In this document: one piece after another, positions 14,698 through 21,247 of the stretch
Numbering within the stretch: position 1 is the first letter of the stretch
Layout of the letters: every line of letters starts with the position of its first letter
Source: Thermodesulfitimonas autotrophica
GTDB lineage: Bacteria; Bacillota; Desulfotomaculia; Desulfotomaculales; Ammonificaceae
Direction: 5' to 3'
Assembly: GCF_003815015.1 (NCBI RefSeq)
Contig: NZ_RKRE01000001.1
Location: 380,460-444,459, forward strand
DNA: 64,000 nucleotides
Program-made: the position numbers and the translations under genes
Notes under the pieces: model-generated
Told to the model about the DNA's origin: nothing
Database searches by the model: none
The model's input: the letters and a program-made list of their open reading frames with translations, nothing else

Positions 14698-15624
14698 TTA
14701 CGCTCCGCAAACAGAACGCTGCGCTGAAGCCTGCCGGTCCCACATGACCGCCACCATCCGGCGCGCCCGGCCGCCGAACCAGACGGTCTTAAGGCGGGAG
14801 TCAGCGTCGGAGAGCAAGAGGCCGTTCTTTTTCAGAGAGAGAAGCAGGTGTTCGTAGTCCACGCCGGCGGACCCGGCGAACTTCTTGACGATTTCGGGCT
14901 TCAGCGCCAGGTAGGAGTCTTTGCCGTCGACCAGCTTGCCCCAGGGACCGGCCTCGGAGATCTTGTCCATGTTGTCGGCGACAAAAGCCATAAGCTCGTC
15001 GTATAGGGCGCAGTCTGCTTCTACGACAGGAAGCGCGTCCCAGTTTGTTTTCAAGAGGTCGCCCCAGTACCGGGAGAAAGCCTTGTCGTCCAACACCAGC
15101 GCACCCATCTCCGCAACTGCGGCGACCACTTTCCTGACCGGAGAAGACGCGGGGACCATTGTGGTGCGCCACTCCTTGACCTTCAGCGTCAGAGTAATGT
15201 ATGTCTTCCTCCTGTCGGGGTCCAGCCGCTTCCTGGAGACGTAGAAGGGGGACGTGCACACGCGGCGCTTCGGAGCGCCCTCCGCATCGGTCTGGTACAC
15301 TCCGTCGGGGGCAAGCAGCCACCCGGGCGGGACGAATACCAGCTCATCCGGGGCGTCCGGCAACTGTTCCCTGACAGGAGCCAGCGGGAGCTTCGACCGC
15401 TTTTCCTCCAGCCTGGCCCGGGCTGCGCGAACCAGCTTGTCCAGATTTTTGATCTCTTCCATCTCGATCTGGTTCAGAATCAGGTGAGCGTCGAGTTGCA
15501 CCTTGAACAGGTCGTAGTCTTTTTCATCCAGTTCGGCCAGCTTGTCGACGACTTCCGGCGTGAAGACTTCGGCAAACTCTTTGCCCTGCGCGACGAACTT
15601 GAAAATATCGTTGAAGAAGTCCAA
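14698..15624 (-). CDS. DUF927-like domain protein, probably truncated
   Basis: A 308-residue protein. Residues 95-225 (VPPGWLLAPDGVYQTDAEG, CTSPFYVSRKRLDPDRRKTY, EWRTTMVPASSPVRKVVAAVAEMGALV) resemble the N-terminal part of DUF927 proteins, which normally continue into a helicase-like P-loop domain. No Walker motif is present, so either this is a short family member or the ATPase part has been lost; the gene ends about 120 bp from CRISPR array C. The N-terminus is a helical region. TTG start at 15624 after GGGAGGTG. Confidence 0.5.
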   Translation of the reverse strand: MDFFNDIFKFVAQGKEFAEVFTPEVVDKLAELDEKDYDLFKVQLDAHLILNQIEMEEIKNLDKLVRAARARLEEKRSKLPLAPVREQLPDAPDELVFVPPGWLLAPDGVYQTDAEGAPKRRVCTSPFYVSRKRLDPDRRKTYITLTLKVKEWRTTMVPASSPVRKVVAAVAEMGALVLDDKAFSRYWGDLLKTNWDALPVVEADCALYDELMAFVADNMDKISEAGPWGKLVDGKDSYLALKPEIVKKFAGSAGVDYEHLLLSLKKNGLLLSDADSRLKTVWFGGRARRMVAVMWDRQASAQRSVCGA

Positions 15625-15637
15625 GGCAAAACACCTC

Positions 15638-15677
15638 CCGCAATGAATGAAAAATGCCGCTCAAGCCTTGATGCGGC
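15638..15677 (-). terminator. Terminator abutting the DUF927-like gene RBS
   Basis: A hairpin at 15656-15677 followed on the minus strand by a short T tract, then at once GGGAGGTG and the TTG start. It is another example of the terminator-RBS arrangement seen across this element. Confidence 0.6.
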
Positions 15678-15730
15678 AGGCTTTGGCGGCATTACGGTCC
15701 ATTACGGCAAACGCAATGCTTCTTTTTTTG

Positions 15731-15937
15731 TCAACCGTTTTTCGTCTTCATCGGTTCTGGTAAGGCAAAAAGAAGCTCTAATTGACAGTTTTCGGAGGCC
15801 GCTTGCCCTTCTTTGAGAAGAAGGGCCGACTGTCGGGCTATTTCCTGAAGCAACCTTTCCAATCGAGGTTTGACCTGAAGGTAGCGGCGGTACTCGAATC
15901 CGCTTTCCGCCTGAATCCTCCTCCTGAAAATCAAAAA
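15731..15937 (-). pseudogene. C-terminal fragment of a paralogue of the 17539-18339 gene
   Basis: This frame encodes RIQAESGFEYRRYLQVKPRL and onward to the stop, closely matching the C-terminal 55 residues of the 266-aa product at 17539-18339 (KIRAESGFEYRQYLRLKPRL). Upstream homology stops abruptly at a terminator palindrome (15938-15955), so only the tail of the paralogue remains. It points to a partial duplication of this locus. Confidence 0.65.
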
Positions 15938-15955
15938 GGCGCACGCGCGTGCGCC
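15930..15955 (-). terminator. Terminator with reused palindromic stem
   Basis: The same 18-nt palindrome as at 13256 lies at 15938-15955, with a short T-rich tail on the minus strand that ends in AGGAGGAGG, directly at the start of the paralogue fragment. Confidence 0.65.
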
Positions 15956-15974
15956 AGGAGTATACAACTGTTGC

Positions 15975-16187
15975 TCAGTCCTCTTCCGAAGAAGGAAAGA
16001 ACGACAACCGTTCTTCCTCACAGACCGCCCGGATTCCCGGAAAAACTTCGACCGAAGGCGAACCCGCAAACATGGTCGGCACCTCCCGGTCAAAAAAGTA
16101 AAGTCTGGTGAAAGCGCCCGTCTCGAAGCTCCGGTGGTTGTCCCTTTTGACAAGAAGGGTGTAAAGCGCGAACGCTGGCGTGCCCAT
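15975..16187 (-). CDS. Small hypothetical protein, 70 aa
   Basis: A 70-residue frame beginning MGTPAFALYTLLVKRDNHRS and ending in an acidic tail (FFPSSEED). It starts 16 bp after the stop of the startless frame at 16203-16484, and GAGG lies about 12 nt before the ATG. Composition looks like a real globular fragment, not a shadow. No family recognised; it may be part of a decayed gene. Confidence 0.4.
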   Translation of the reverse strand: MGTPAFALYTLLVKRDNHRSFETGAFTRLYFFDREVPTMFAGSPSVEVFPGIRAVCEEERLSFFPSSEED

Positions 16188-16202
16188 CTTACGGGAACGC
16201 CT

Positions 16203-16484
16203 CTAGAGCCCGAGGGCGAAGACCGCCGCCACACGGTCCCTGAAGAGCTCCGGTCTGATGAAAAGGACGTACCCGCCGAAAGGCCGCCGCGCGTCAACGT
16301 AGTGAACAAACTCCTCCAGCGTGAAAGAAACGCCGCGGAACTCAAACGGCTTGCCGGTAAGCGTCAACAGAGGAACCCCGCTTTCCCGGGCGTACCCGAG
16401 CAGGGAATTTTCGATCGCGGGGAGAACTCGTTCGGTTAGAGCAAGGTCTTCTGTAAAGAAGAGTACCCTGTGAATAGCCCTTTT
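16203..16484 (-). pseudogene. Coding-looking frame without a start codon
   Basis: The minus strand carries a clearly protein-like frame of about 90 codons (HRVLFFTEDLALTERVLPAI, then VPLLTLTGKPFEFRGVSFTL, ending VAAVFALGL) between stops at 16485 and 16203, but no ATG, GTG or TTG in its first 40 codons. Either it lost its 5' end or uses a rare start such as ATT. Family unknown. It probably belongs with the neighbouring decayed frames. Confidence 0.45.
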
Positions 16485-16625
16485 CTAATCGATCAGGAGG
16501 TCGCCGATCTTAACAGACTTCCGGTTCAGGAAAACCACCCCCAAGAAGGTGATGGTGCTTTGCTTGAAAAGCTTGCGGCAAAACTGATGGGACTTTCGTT
16601 GATATTTCGGCAGCAGGGATTATGA
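16470..16625 (+). CDS. Possible 51-aa protein on the plus strand
   Basis: An open frame from GTG 16470 (NSPFLIDQEVADLNRLPVQE and onward to FRQQGL) that reads like a small helical protein. There is only a weak ribosome binding site (GAAGAG). It would be one of few plus-strand genes in the element and overlaps the startless minus frame by 15 bp. Coding status uncertain. Confidence 0.3.
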   Translation: MNSPFLIDQEVADLNRLPVQENHPQEGDGALLEKLAAKLMGLSLIFRQQGL

Positions 16626-16669
16626 AATTCCAACCAGCAGGATATTGATCCCTAAAAGTAAATTCGGAC

Positions 16670-16697
16670 TTGACTTTTGGCAATTACACGCTATAAA
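16670..16697 (+). promoter_or_regulatory. Sigma-A type promoter for a small RNA
   Basis: TTGACT at 16670-16675 and TATAAA at 16692-16697 with a 16-bp spacer on the plus strand. No plus-strand gene follows; the predicted transcript begins a few bases before a long hairpin. Confidence 0.6.
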
Positions 16698-16703
16698 CTA
16701 CTA

Positions 16704-16795
16704 TAGACAATAGAGCCCACCACGCCTCGGGACACTCTGTGAGCTGGTTCGTAGAGTGTCAATGCGGACCACGGTGGGCCATTCGTGTTTTTATG
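16704..16795 (+). ncRNA. Candidate small structured RNA with own promoter and terminator
   Basis: A roughly 92-nt transcript is predicted downstream of the promoter at 16670-16697. It folds into a long hairpin: outer arms GCCCACC (16715-16721) and GGTGGGC (16773-16779), inner arms GACACTCT (16731-16738) and AGAGTGTC (16753-16760), with a T-rich stretch after the structure (16786-16793). It contains no convincing reading frame. Function unknown; an antisense or copy-number RNA of the element is possible. I could not match it to a known RNA family. Confidence 0.5.
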
Positions 16796-16838
16796 TTCCG
16801 TTGATTAGCTATCTACCGGGAAATCAAAACAACCGTCC

Positions 16839-17009
16839 CTACCCGCACGACAGTCTGATATTGTAGAGAGCATCGCTCAGTTCTTTTATTAGGGCAATTT
16901 CCTGCCAGGAGTCGTAGTTCGGGTCTTTTTCGATCTTCTCCGCAAAATCTGCGGCGCACTTCCTGATCATTTCGCACAGGGACTTCAGGACTTCCGTCTT
17001 AATATCCAA
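16839..17009 (-). CDS. Small hypothetical protein, 56 aa
   Basis: A 56-residue helical protein (MDIKTEVLKSLCEMIRKCAA with TTG read as Met, ending NIRLSCG) starting at TTG 17009 with GAGGTG 6 nt upstream. It follows the RecU-like copy 2 by 2 bp, so it is probably in the same operon. Two cysteines near the N-terminus and one at the end. No family recognised. Confidence 0.6.
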   Translation of the reverse strand: MDIKTEVLKSLCEMIRKCAADFAEKIEKDPNYDSWQEIALIKELSDALYNIRLSCG

Positions 17010-17011
17010 CG

Positions 17012-17524
17012 TTAACACCTCTTTTTTGTTTTTTCGCGCCTGCCCCGCCTTTTTCGTGTTAGTGCTGCAATCCTCACGGGAAGCTCCAGAGCGAAGTCCA
17101 GGGAAATAACGGCGTCCGCGTCGTCATATTTAACACTCTTCTTGTGCTCCAGGGCTCGAAGGAAGGTTTCCAGTTTGAACACCGCCAGGGCGTTCTCCCT
17201 CCAGAAGGCCGCTACTATGAAGCTCCTCCCTCCGGCCCGTTCAAACTCCACCAGCGCCACCTTCTCCTTTTCGGGAAAGCGGCTTTCCGTCAGGGGGAGC
17301 CTGGGAGAACTTGTCTCTTTGCACTCTATCGCCACGGGGACGCCCTCAATGCAACCCACGAAGTCCACGGGGGCACCCCTGGACGGGAACGCGCCCCCTT
17401 TGCCGGAGCGCAGGGGAACCCACCTGTTGTTCTGGCGGAACACCTTCGAGTTCGGATTGGCCTCAAAGACCGCCTCAACCAGGTCTTCGAGGGCACAACC
17501 CCTGTTGGCGTAAACGGAGAGCAC
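17012..17524 (-). CDS. RecU-like Holliday junction resolvase homologue (copy 2)
   Basis: A 170-residue paralogue of the 13957-14460 product with the same RecU-like core (GAPVDFVGCIEGVPVAIECKE, LPLTESRFPEKEKVALVEF, GGRSFIVAAF) and a basic C-terminal tail ending in RKRRGRREKTKKRC that could bind DNA. The frame is open upstream to 17944, but the GTG at 17524 is preferred: GAGGAGGTG lies 8 nt before it and homology to copy 1 begins here. Fifteen bp separate it from the 266-aa gene. Confidence 0.75.
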   Translation of the reverse strand: MLSVYANRGCALEDLVEAVFEANPNSKVFRQNNRWVPLRSGKGGAFPSRGAPVDFVGCIEGVPVAIECKETSSPRLPLTESRFPEKEKVALVEFERAGGRSFIVAAFWRENALAVFKLETFLRALEHKKSVKYDDADAVISLDFALELPVRIAALTRKRRGRREKTKKRC

Positions 17525-17538
17525 AAGAGAACACCTCC

Positions 17539-18339
17539 TCAAAAGAAAAGCCCCGGTTGAGACTCGTCCAGGGTTGCCTGCTCTCCGGGAAGGAGGAGGG
17601 CCGACTGCCGGGCCACTTCCCGGAGAAGCCCTTCCAGACGCGGCTTCAACCGGAGGTACTGGCGGTACTCGAACCCGCTCTCCGCCCGGATCTTTCTCAG
17701 CACGTCGCCGAATATCCTCGTGGGAACGGTGCGCTGGATCATGTCTTCCAGCCGCCGGAAGGCGTGGTCGGGGAGACCGTCTTTCCTGGCCCGAAAGAGG
17801 ACGGCCGTGAATTCTTTGACCTCGGTCCTGAACTGCTGGTTGGCCTCGACGACCGCCCGGGCGGCTTCCGTCCTCAAGGCTTTGTGCCGCGCCAGAAACT
17901 CGAGCATCTTCACGCCGAAAAGACCGGTCGCGCGTCTCAGCCACTCCTCGTCCGCAAAGCTTCTGGCGGCGAGAAGCCTCACCTCGCCGCGTTTAACGTA
18001 GCTCTTGTCCTGCATTTTATCCCGTGCGTAGGCCATTGCTACAGGAAGATAGATTGTCAGCCACTTCTCTTTTTTGAAATGCGAAGGATTGTCGGCGATG
18101 TAAAGGCGGAGAAGGCCCGGCCTCGTCTTGCCCGTCCTGCCGGTGTGGTCGTTGATCCACGCGACAAACTGCTGGCTTCCCAGGAGGCCGGGGAAGTCGT
18201 TTTTGTTGAGTATCTGATTGTAGTACGTCCGGGCGTACGTTTCGGCAATGAATATCTCCGCCGCCGCCGACAGCTCTTCCATCGAGTGGGCGATTATTTC
18301 GCTATAAAGATCCCGGTCAATTAACTCCAGCAGCTTCAA
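17539..18339 (-). CDS. Hypothetical protein downstream of parB-like gene
   Basis: A mostly helical 266-residue protein with no motif that I recognise. The N-terminus (MKLLELIDRDLYSEIIAHSM) overlaps the ParB-like gene by 23 bp, implying translational coupling and a shared role in element maintenance. Its C-terminal 55 residues are duplicated as a fragment at 15731-15937. The C-terminal helix (RLEGLLREVARQSALLLPGE) could mediate protein interaction. Confidence 0.6.
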   Translation of the reverse strand: MKLLELIDRDLYSEIIAHSMEELSAAAEIFIAETYARTYYNQILNKNDFPGLLGSQQFVAWINDHTGRTGKTRPGLLRLYIADNPSHFKKEKWLTIYLPVAMAYARDKMQDKSYVKRGEVRLLAARSFADEEWLRRATGLFGVKMLEFLARHKALRTEAARAVVEANQQFRTEVKEFTAVLFRARKDGLPDHAFRRLEDMIQRTVPTRIFGDVLRKIRAESGFEYRQYLRLKPRLEGLLREVARQSALLLPGEQATLDESQPGLFF

Positions 18340-19633
18340 CCCCGATCACCTCCGCGTCGAGCATTCCGCCTTCAGCGAGTTCGCGCAGTTCCCGCGCGGC
18401 CTCCTCAAGGTGCTCCACCAGCAGGTGAAGCCTGTCGGTTAAGTCTTTGTTGCGGCGGAACGAGGGCTTGAAATCGATCTTGACCCTGGCCACGGCTTCC
18501 CCAATCGTCTTCGCGGCCATCGTGACGGACGAGCGGAACCTGGTTTCGTCGGTGATACTGTGCCCCTTGATACGGGCGTTCGCTTCCAGGTAGTTGTTGA
18601 GCGTCCGGTGGGTTTCTTCGAGTTTGGTTTTGAGTTCAGAGCGTTCCTTCTTCAGGGAAGCGAGCTGCTCCTTGAGGCTCTTCAGCTCGGCTTCGACCGA
18701 AGGATCGGTCTGGTAGACGACCTTCTCGACGACCCTCTCCACGGGGTTCTGTTTAAGTTCCCTGAGCTTCGCCCGCAGATGCTCGGACTCTTCTTTCGCC
18801 TCCCGGAGTCTTTTCTGCAAGCCAGAGAGGGCCTCTTGCAGTTTTTCCTCGTACTGCCGGCCTAACTTTTCGGCGACTTCCTCTTCCACCGAAGAGAGGG
18901 AATCCTGGAGATCCGCGAGTTGTCTGGAGAGGGACTCCTTCTCTTCCTCCAGTTCAACCAGGCGGCCCTGGAGGGATTCTTTCTCCTTCCTGAAAGCGTC
19001 CAGCTTCCTGCGGAGCTCCTGGGCCTCCTTTACGGAGAGACCGGCTACGCCCGCTTCGTCCAGGGAAGCAAGCAGTTCTTTTTGCTCATCAGGCGGCAGG
19101 AAAGCCAGGGAATAGGCCGCGGTCTGGGAGAGTTTGCCCTGGGAAACGAGCTGCTGGAGCTCAGGAATAAGGTCGTTGAGTTTGAGGAGCTTTTTCAGGT
19201 TAGCCACATCCTCCCCAACTTCTCTGGCAACATCATCCAGTGTTTTCAAAGGAGAATTTTTCTCCTTTGATCGCCTGTCTCCACCCTGTTGTATCCCCCA
19301 GTACCGCTTCAGGAATTCAGCCCGCTTCGCTTTTTTGATGGGGTCATTGCACGTCCGCCGCTCATCATTGTCCGCGATCAGCAGGTACTCCAGGTACTCC
19401 GGGTCGCCGTCCACGATGACCACGGGCACCTTCTTCAGTCCGAGCTCTTTCGCTATTTCCAGCCGCACGTGTCCAGCGATCACCGTGTAATCCGGGGTTA
19501 CCTTCAGCGGGTCGCGGATGCCCTCCGCCGCGATGCTGCGCTTCAGCGCCTCCTTCTCCTCCGGAGTAGGGGGAGAAAAGTACTCTCCGTTCTTCGGGTG
19601 GATTTTAAGAAAAGAAACAGAAATCTCGTTCAC
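18317..19633 (-). CDS. ParB-like partition/regulatory protein with long coiled coil
   Basis: About 438 residues. The N-terminal 100 residues form a ParB/Sulfiredoxin-like nuclease domain: EALKRSIAAEGIRDPLKV, then YTVIAGHVRLEIAKELGLKKVPVVIV with the GH-R box, now the CTP-binding region of ParB. A central HTH-like region follows (KTLDDVAREVGEDVANLKKLLKL). Residues about 210-360 are a long coiled coil rich in Glu, Lys and Leu. The C-terminus is helical. GTG 19633 is chosen because AGGAGGTG lies 9 nt before it; the track to 19645 would overlap the ribosome binding site. It may act in segregation of the element or as a regulator. Confidence 0.75.
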   Translation of the reverse strand: MNEISVSFLKIHPKNGEYFSPPTPEEKEALKRSIAAEGIRDPLKVTPDYTVIAGHVRLEIAKELGLKKVPVVIVDGDPEYLEYLLIADNDERRTCNDPIKKAKRAEFLKRYWGIQQGGDRRSKEKNSPLKTLDDVAREVGEDVANLKKLLKLNDLIPELQQLVSQGKLSQTAAYSLAFLPPDEQKELLASLDEAGVAGLSVKEAQELRRKLDAFRKEKESLQGRLVELEEEKESLSRQLADLQDSLSSVEEEVAEKLGRQYEEKLQEALSGLQKRLREAKEESEHLRAKLRELKQNPVERVVEKVVYQTDPSVEAELKSLKEQLASLKKERSELKTKLEETHRTLNNYLEANARIKGHSITDETRFRSSVTMAAKTIGEAVARVKIDFKPSFRRNKDLTDRLHLLVEHLEEAARELRELAEGGMLDAEVIGVEAAGVN

Positions 19634-19644
19634 GATAAAAAACA

Positions 19645-19677
19645 CCTCCTGAAAAACAAAAACCGGCGTTGCGCCGG
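19645..19677 (-). terminator. Terminator in front of parB-like gene
   Basis: A 6-bp GC stem (CCGGCG/CGCCGG, 19663-19677) followed on the minus strand by T-rich sequence running directly into AGGAGGTG of the parB-like gene. Confidence 0.65.
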
Positions 19678-19710
19678 AGTTTGCATTCTTCGTATAACAA
19701 CTACAGCACT

Positions 19711-19911
19711 TCAGTCCCGCCGATCATTGCGCTCTTGAGACACCGACAGCTTAGTGAATTCCAGCCGGTTGCTTACTTCCCGAAGCACCTCTCTCGCCTC
19801 GCATATAAGTAGCCCCTCTTCGGCCAGCAGATCCATCACTTTGGCCGCCACCCTATTGATGTCCGGCCAGCAAAGCTCTAAATGTTGGCGCAGGAATTCA
19901 GAAGTGTCCAA
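19711..19911 (-). CDS. Small hypothetical protein, 66 aa
   Basis: A helical 66-residue protein (MDTSEFLRQHLELCWPDINR and onward) starting at TTG 19911 after GGAGGG. It sits just before the terminator that precedes the ParB-like gene. The composition is plausible but no family is recognised. Confidence 0.5.
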   Translation of the reverse strand: MDTSEFLRQHLELCWPDINRVAAKVMDLLAEEGLLICEAREVLREVSNRLEFTKLSVSQERNDRRD

Positions 19912-19924
19912 GTTTATCCCTCCC

Positions 19925-20239
19925 CTAATTAACTCTCAAAGCAAAAGCCGCAGCAATTCCTGTTGCAACGCCCACCGCCACCATCGCGGCGCGCACAGAC
20001 ACAGATTCCCCGGAGCACCACAGCCGCGCCCAGAGCGCGACGGTGGCCGCGCCGGAAGCCGCCTTAGCGGCAAAACACCCCTCTGCCGCCGCCAGTACGG
20101 CACAGGCCCATCCCGTCGCGGCAGCCGCGAGGAAATCCACCAGCGCCCGCGGCACACGTTGGATAGCGGATGCCGCACCTACACAGATGCTGGCGAACAC
20201 ACTGCATCCGACAGTGAAGCCTGGATCAAACAAAGTCAT
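19925..20239 (-). CDS. Small hydrophobic membrane protein
   Basis: About 104 residues, very rich in alanine and valine, with three or four predicted membrane helices (about residues 8-30, 35-60, 65-80 and 82-102). AGAGGTG lies directly before the ATG. Size and hydrophobicity recall small conjugation or holin-like membrane proteins, but nothing specific can be claimed. The 66-aa gene follows 13 bp downstream. Confidence 0.5.
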   Translation of the reverse strand: MTLFDPGFTVGCSVFASICVGAASAIQRVPRALVDFLAAAATGWACAVLAAAEGCFAAKAASGAATVALWARLWCSGESVSVRAAMVAVGVATGIAAAFALRVN

Positions 20240-20318
20240 CACCTCTTATTTTCTTACTCTTTAAGAAGGATCTTCGCGGATCGTCCAGAGTTCGTTCGCG
20301 CGAAAGTCGCTTCGCTTA

Positions 20319-20618
20319 TTAGACATCAGCCATTACTGTATTGAAACCTTTTTTTAAGCACCGATCCCCTTTGCTCCCTTTGATCACGAACATCCTGTAC
20401 AGGCGATTCCCCCACCCGCGAAAAAGGTACTTCTCGAACAGAGGGCTCCTTTCCAGAGCGTTAAGTATCTGCCTCTCTGTCTGCCAACTTCGGTGCGGGA
20501 TGCCCGCGTATTCCGCTATTTCGTGGAGCAAGTAGGAATCGCCAAAAGCTACCGAGTCCATCCCCTGAGACTCAAGATATTCCTTTGCGAACTCTCCAAT
20601 GGTCTTCCGTTTGGCCAT
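20319..20618 (-). CDS. Hypothetical protein, 99 aa
   Basis: A basic, soluble 99-residue protein (MAKRKTIGEFAKEYLESQGM to the end) with AGGAGT 8 nt before its ATG. It has a helical N-terminus, then HRSWQTERQILNALERSPLFEKYLFRGWG, which could be a small winged-helix-like or effector-binding fold. It lies immediately downstream of the tRNA. No family recognised. Confidence 0.55.
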   Translation of the reverse strand: MAKRKTIGEFAKEYLESQGMDSVAFGDSYLLHEIAEYAGIPHRSWQTERQILNALERSPLFEKYLFRGWGNRLYRMFVIKGSKGDRCLKKGFNTVMADV

Positions 20619-20655
20619 TTCAGATACTCCTGTTCAGGATGAATTTTTGAAAATT

Positions 20656-20731
20656 TGGCGGCGGCGGGCGGGACTCGAACCCGCGTCGCCGGTTTTGGAG
20701 ACCGGAATTCTCGCCGCTGAACTACCGCCCC
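20656..20731 (-). tRNA. tRNA-Trp (CCA anticodon), element-borne
   Basis: On the minus strand a cloverleaf can be drawn: acceptor GGGGCGG paired with CCGCCGC with one mismatch, TA at positions 8-9, D arm GTTC/GAAT, anticodon stem CCGGT/ACCGG with the loop CTCCAAA giving anticodon CCA, and a T arm GCGGG-TTCGAGT-CCCGC. The anticodon arm matches canonical bacterial tRNA-Trp. One extra base lies before an apparent genomic CCA and the second acceptor pair is G:G, so it may be a slightly degenerate or diverged copy. Confidence 0.75.
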
Positions 20732-20741
20732 GCCTGTCAAT

Positions 20742-20927
20742 CTAGCTTTCGCACCGCGTTCCCCACGGCACGACTACCACTTCGGCGTCCGTCAGCACCA
20801 GGACGTTCCGCGGCCCCCGCCCGTAGCCGACAACCAGGACAACGCCACAACGCTCCCGCCACTTCAGGTCCGGGAGGCGGTTTGTCCTTGCGTAGTAGAT
20901 GCGGACGCGATCTCCTGACTTAAGCAT
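20742..20927 (-). CDS. Small hypothetical protein, 61 aa
   Basis: A basic 61-residue, beta-rich protein (MLKSGDRVRIYYARTNRLPD and onward) with GGTAGGTGG before the ATG. The SGDRVRIYY opening and alternating hydrophobics suggest a small SH3/KOW-like barrel, which is only an impression. It lies 10 bp upstream of the tRNA on the same strand and may be co-transcribed. Confidence 0.5.
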   Translation of the reverse strand: MLKSGDRVRIYYARTNRLPDLKWRERCGVVLVVGYGRGPRNVLVLTDAEVVVVPWGTRCES

Positions 20928-21247
20928 GCCACCTACCGCCTAATAGACCACAAATTCGCGGGGCGGCCCCAAGGCCTCTGCGGCTCCGCGCGGTTCAGGG
21001 ACTATCGACGTGCCCCCAGCCGCCATACCCTGGGACGCAAAAAGCCGGCTTAGTAGAATATCACCCGCGCCCAAAAAGTAGGACGCAGGGTCCCACGACA
21101 GACGTGGGGAACCGGTTTTACCCTTCGTTCCCGCAGGTTACCGGTATCAAGAAACCTTGCGGGAAGGGTCGAGCGGCCTCTTCTCGACCTCGCCCGTGCG
21201 TCTACTCTTCCGCCAGCCGCCCTGTGTTTGTTAACAACGATTCGCCG
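20928..21247. other. 320-bp gap with three strong inverted repeats
   Basis: No gene is convincing here. Three hairpins lie close together: 21092-21108 (CCCACG/CGTGGG), 21120-21169 (outer ACCCTT/AAGGGT enclosing a long stem with arms at 21128-21139 and 21153-21165), and 21167-21189 (GGTCGAG/CTCGACC). The pattern suggests a structured RNA or the 3' end of a lost transposon such as a TnpB guide-RNA region. Strand cannot be decided from the sequence. Confidence 0.4.

Noticed and set aside
16203-16484. Calling this frame a functional gene
   Set aside because: No normal start codon and decayed neighbours; listed as a pseudogene instead.
17311-18324. Plus-strand frame of 337 aa opposite the 266-aa and RecU-like genes
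   Set aside because: Shadow of two real minus-strand genes; low-complexity Arg/Pro-rich composition.
21029-21140. GGACGCAAAAAGCC and GGTTACCG resembling a c-di-GMP riboswitch
   Set aside because: The spacing between the two blocks is too long for GEMM-I and no plus-strand gene follows; the hairpins do not match the known fold.
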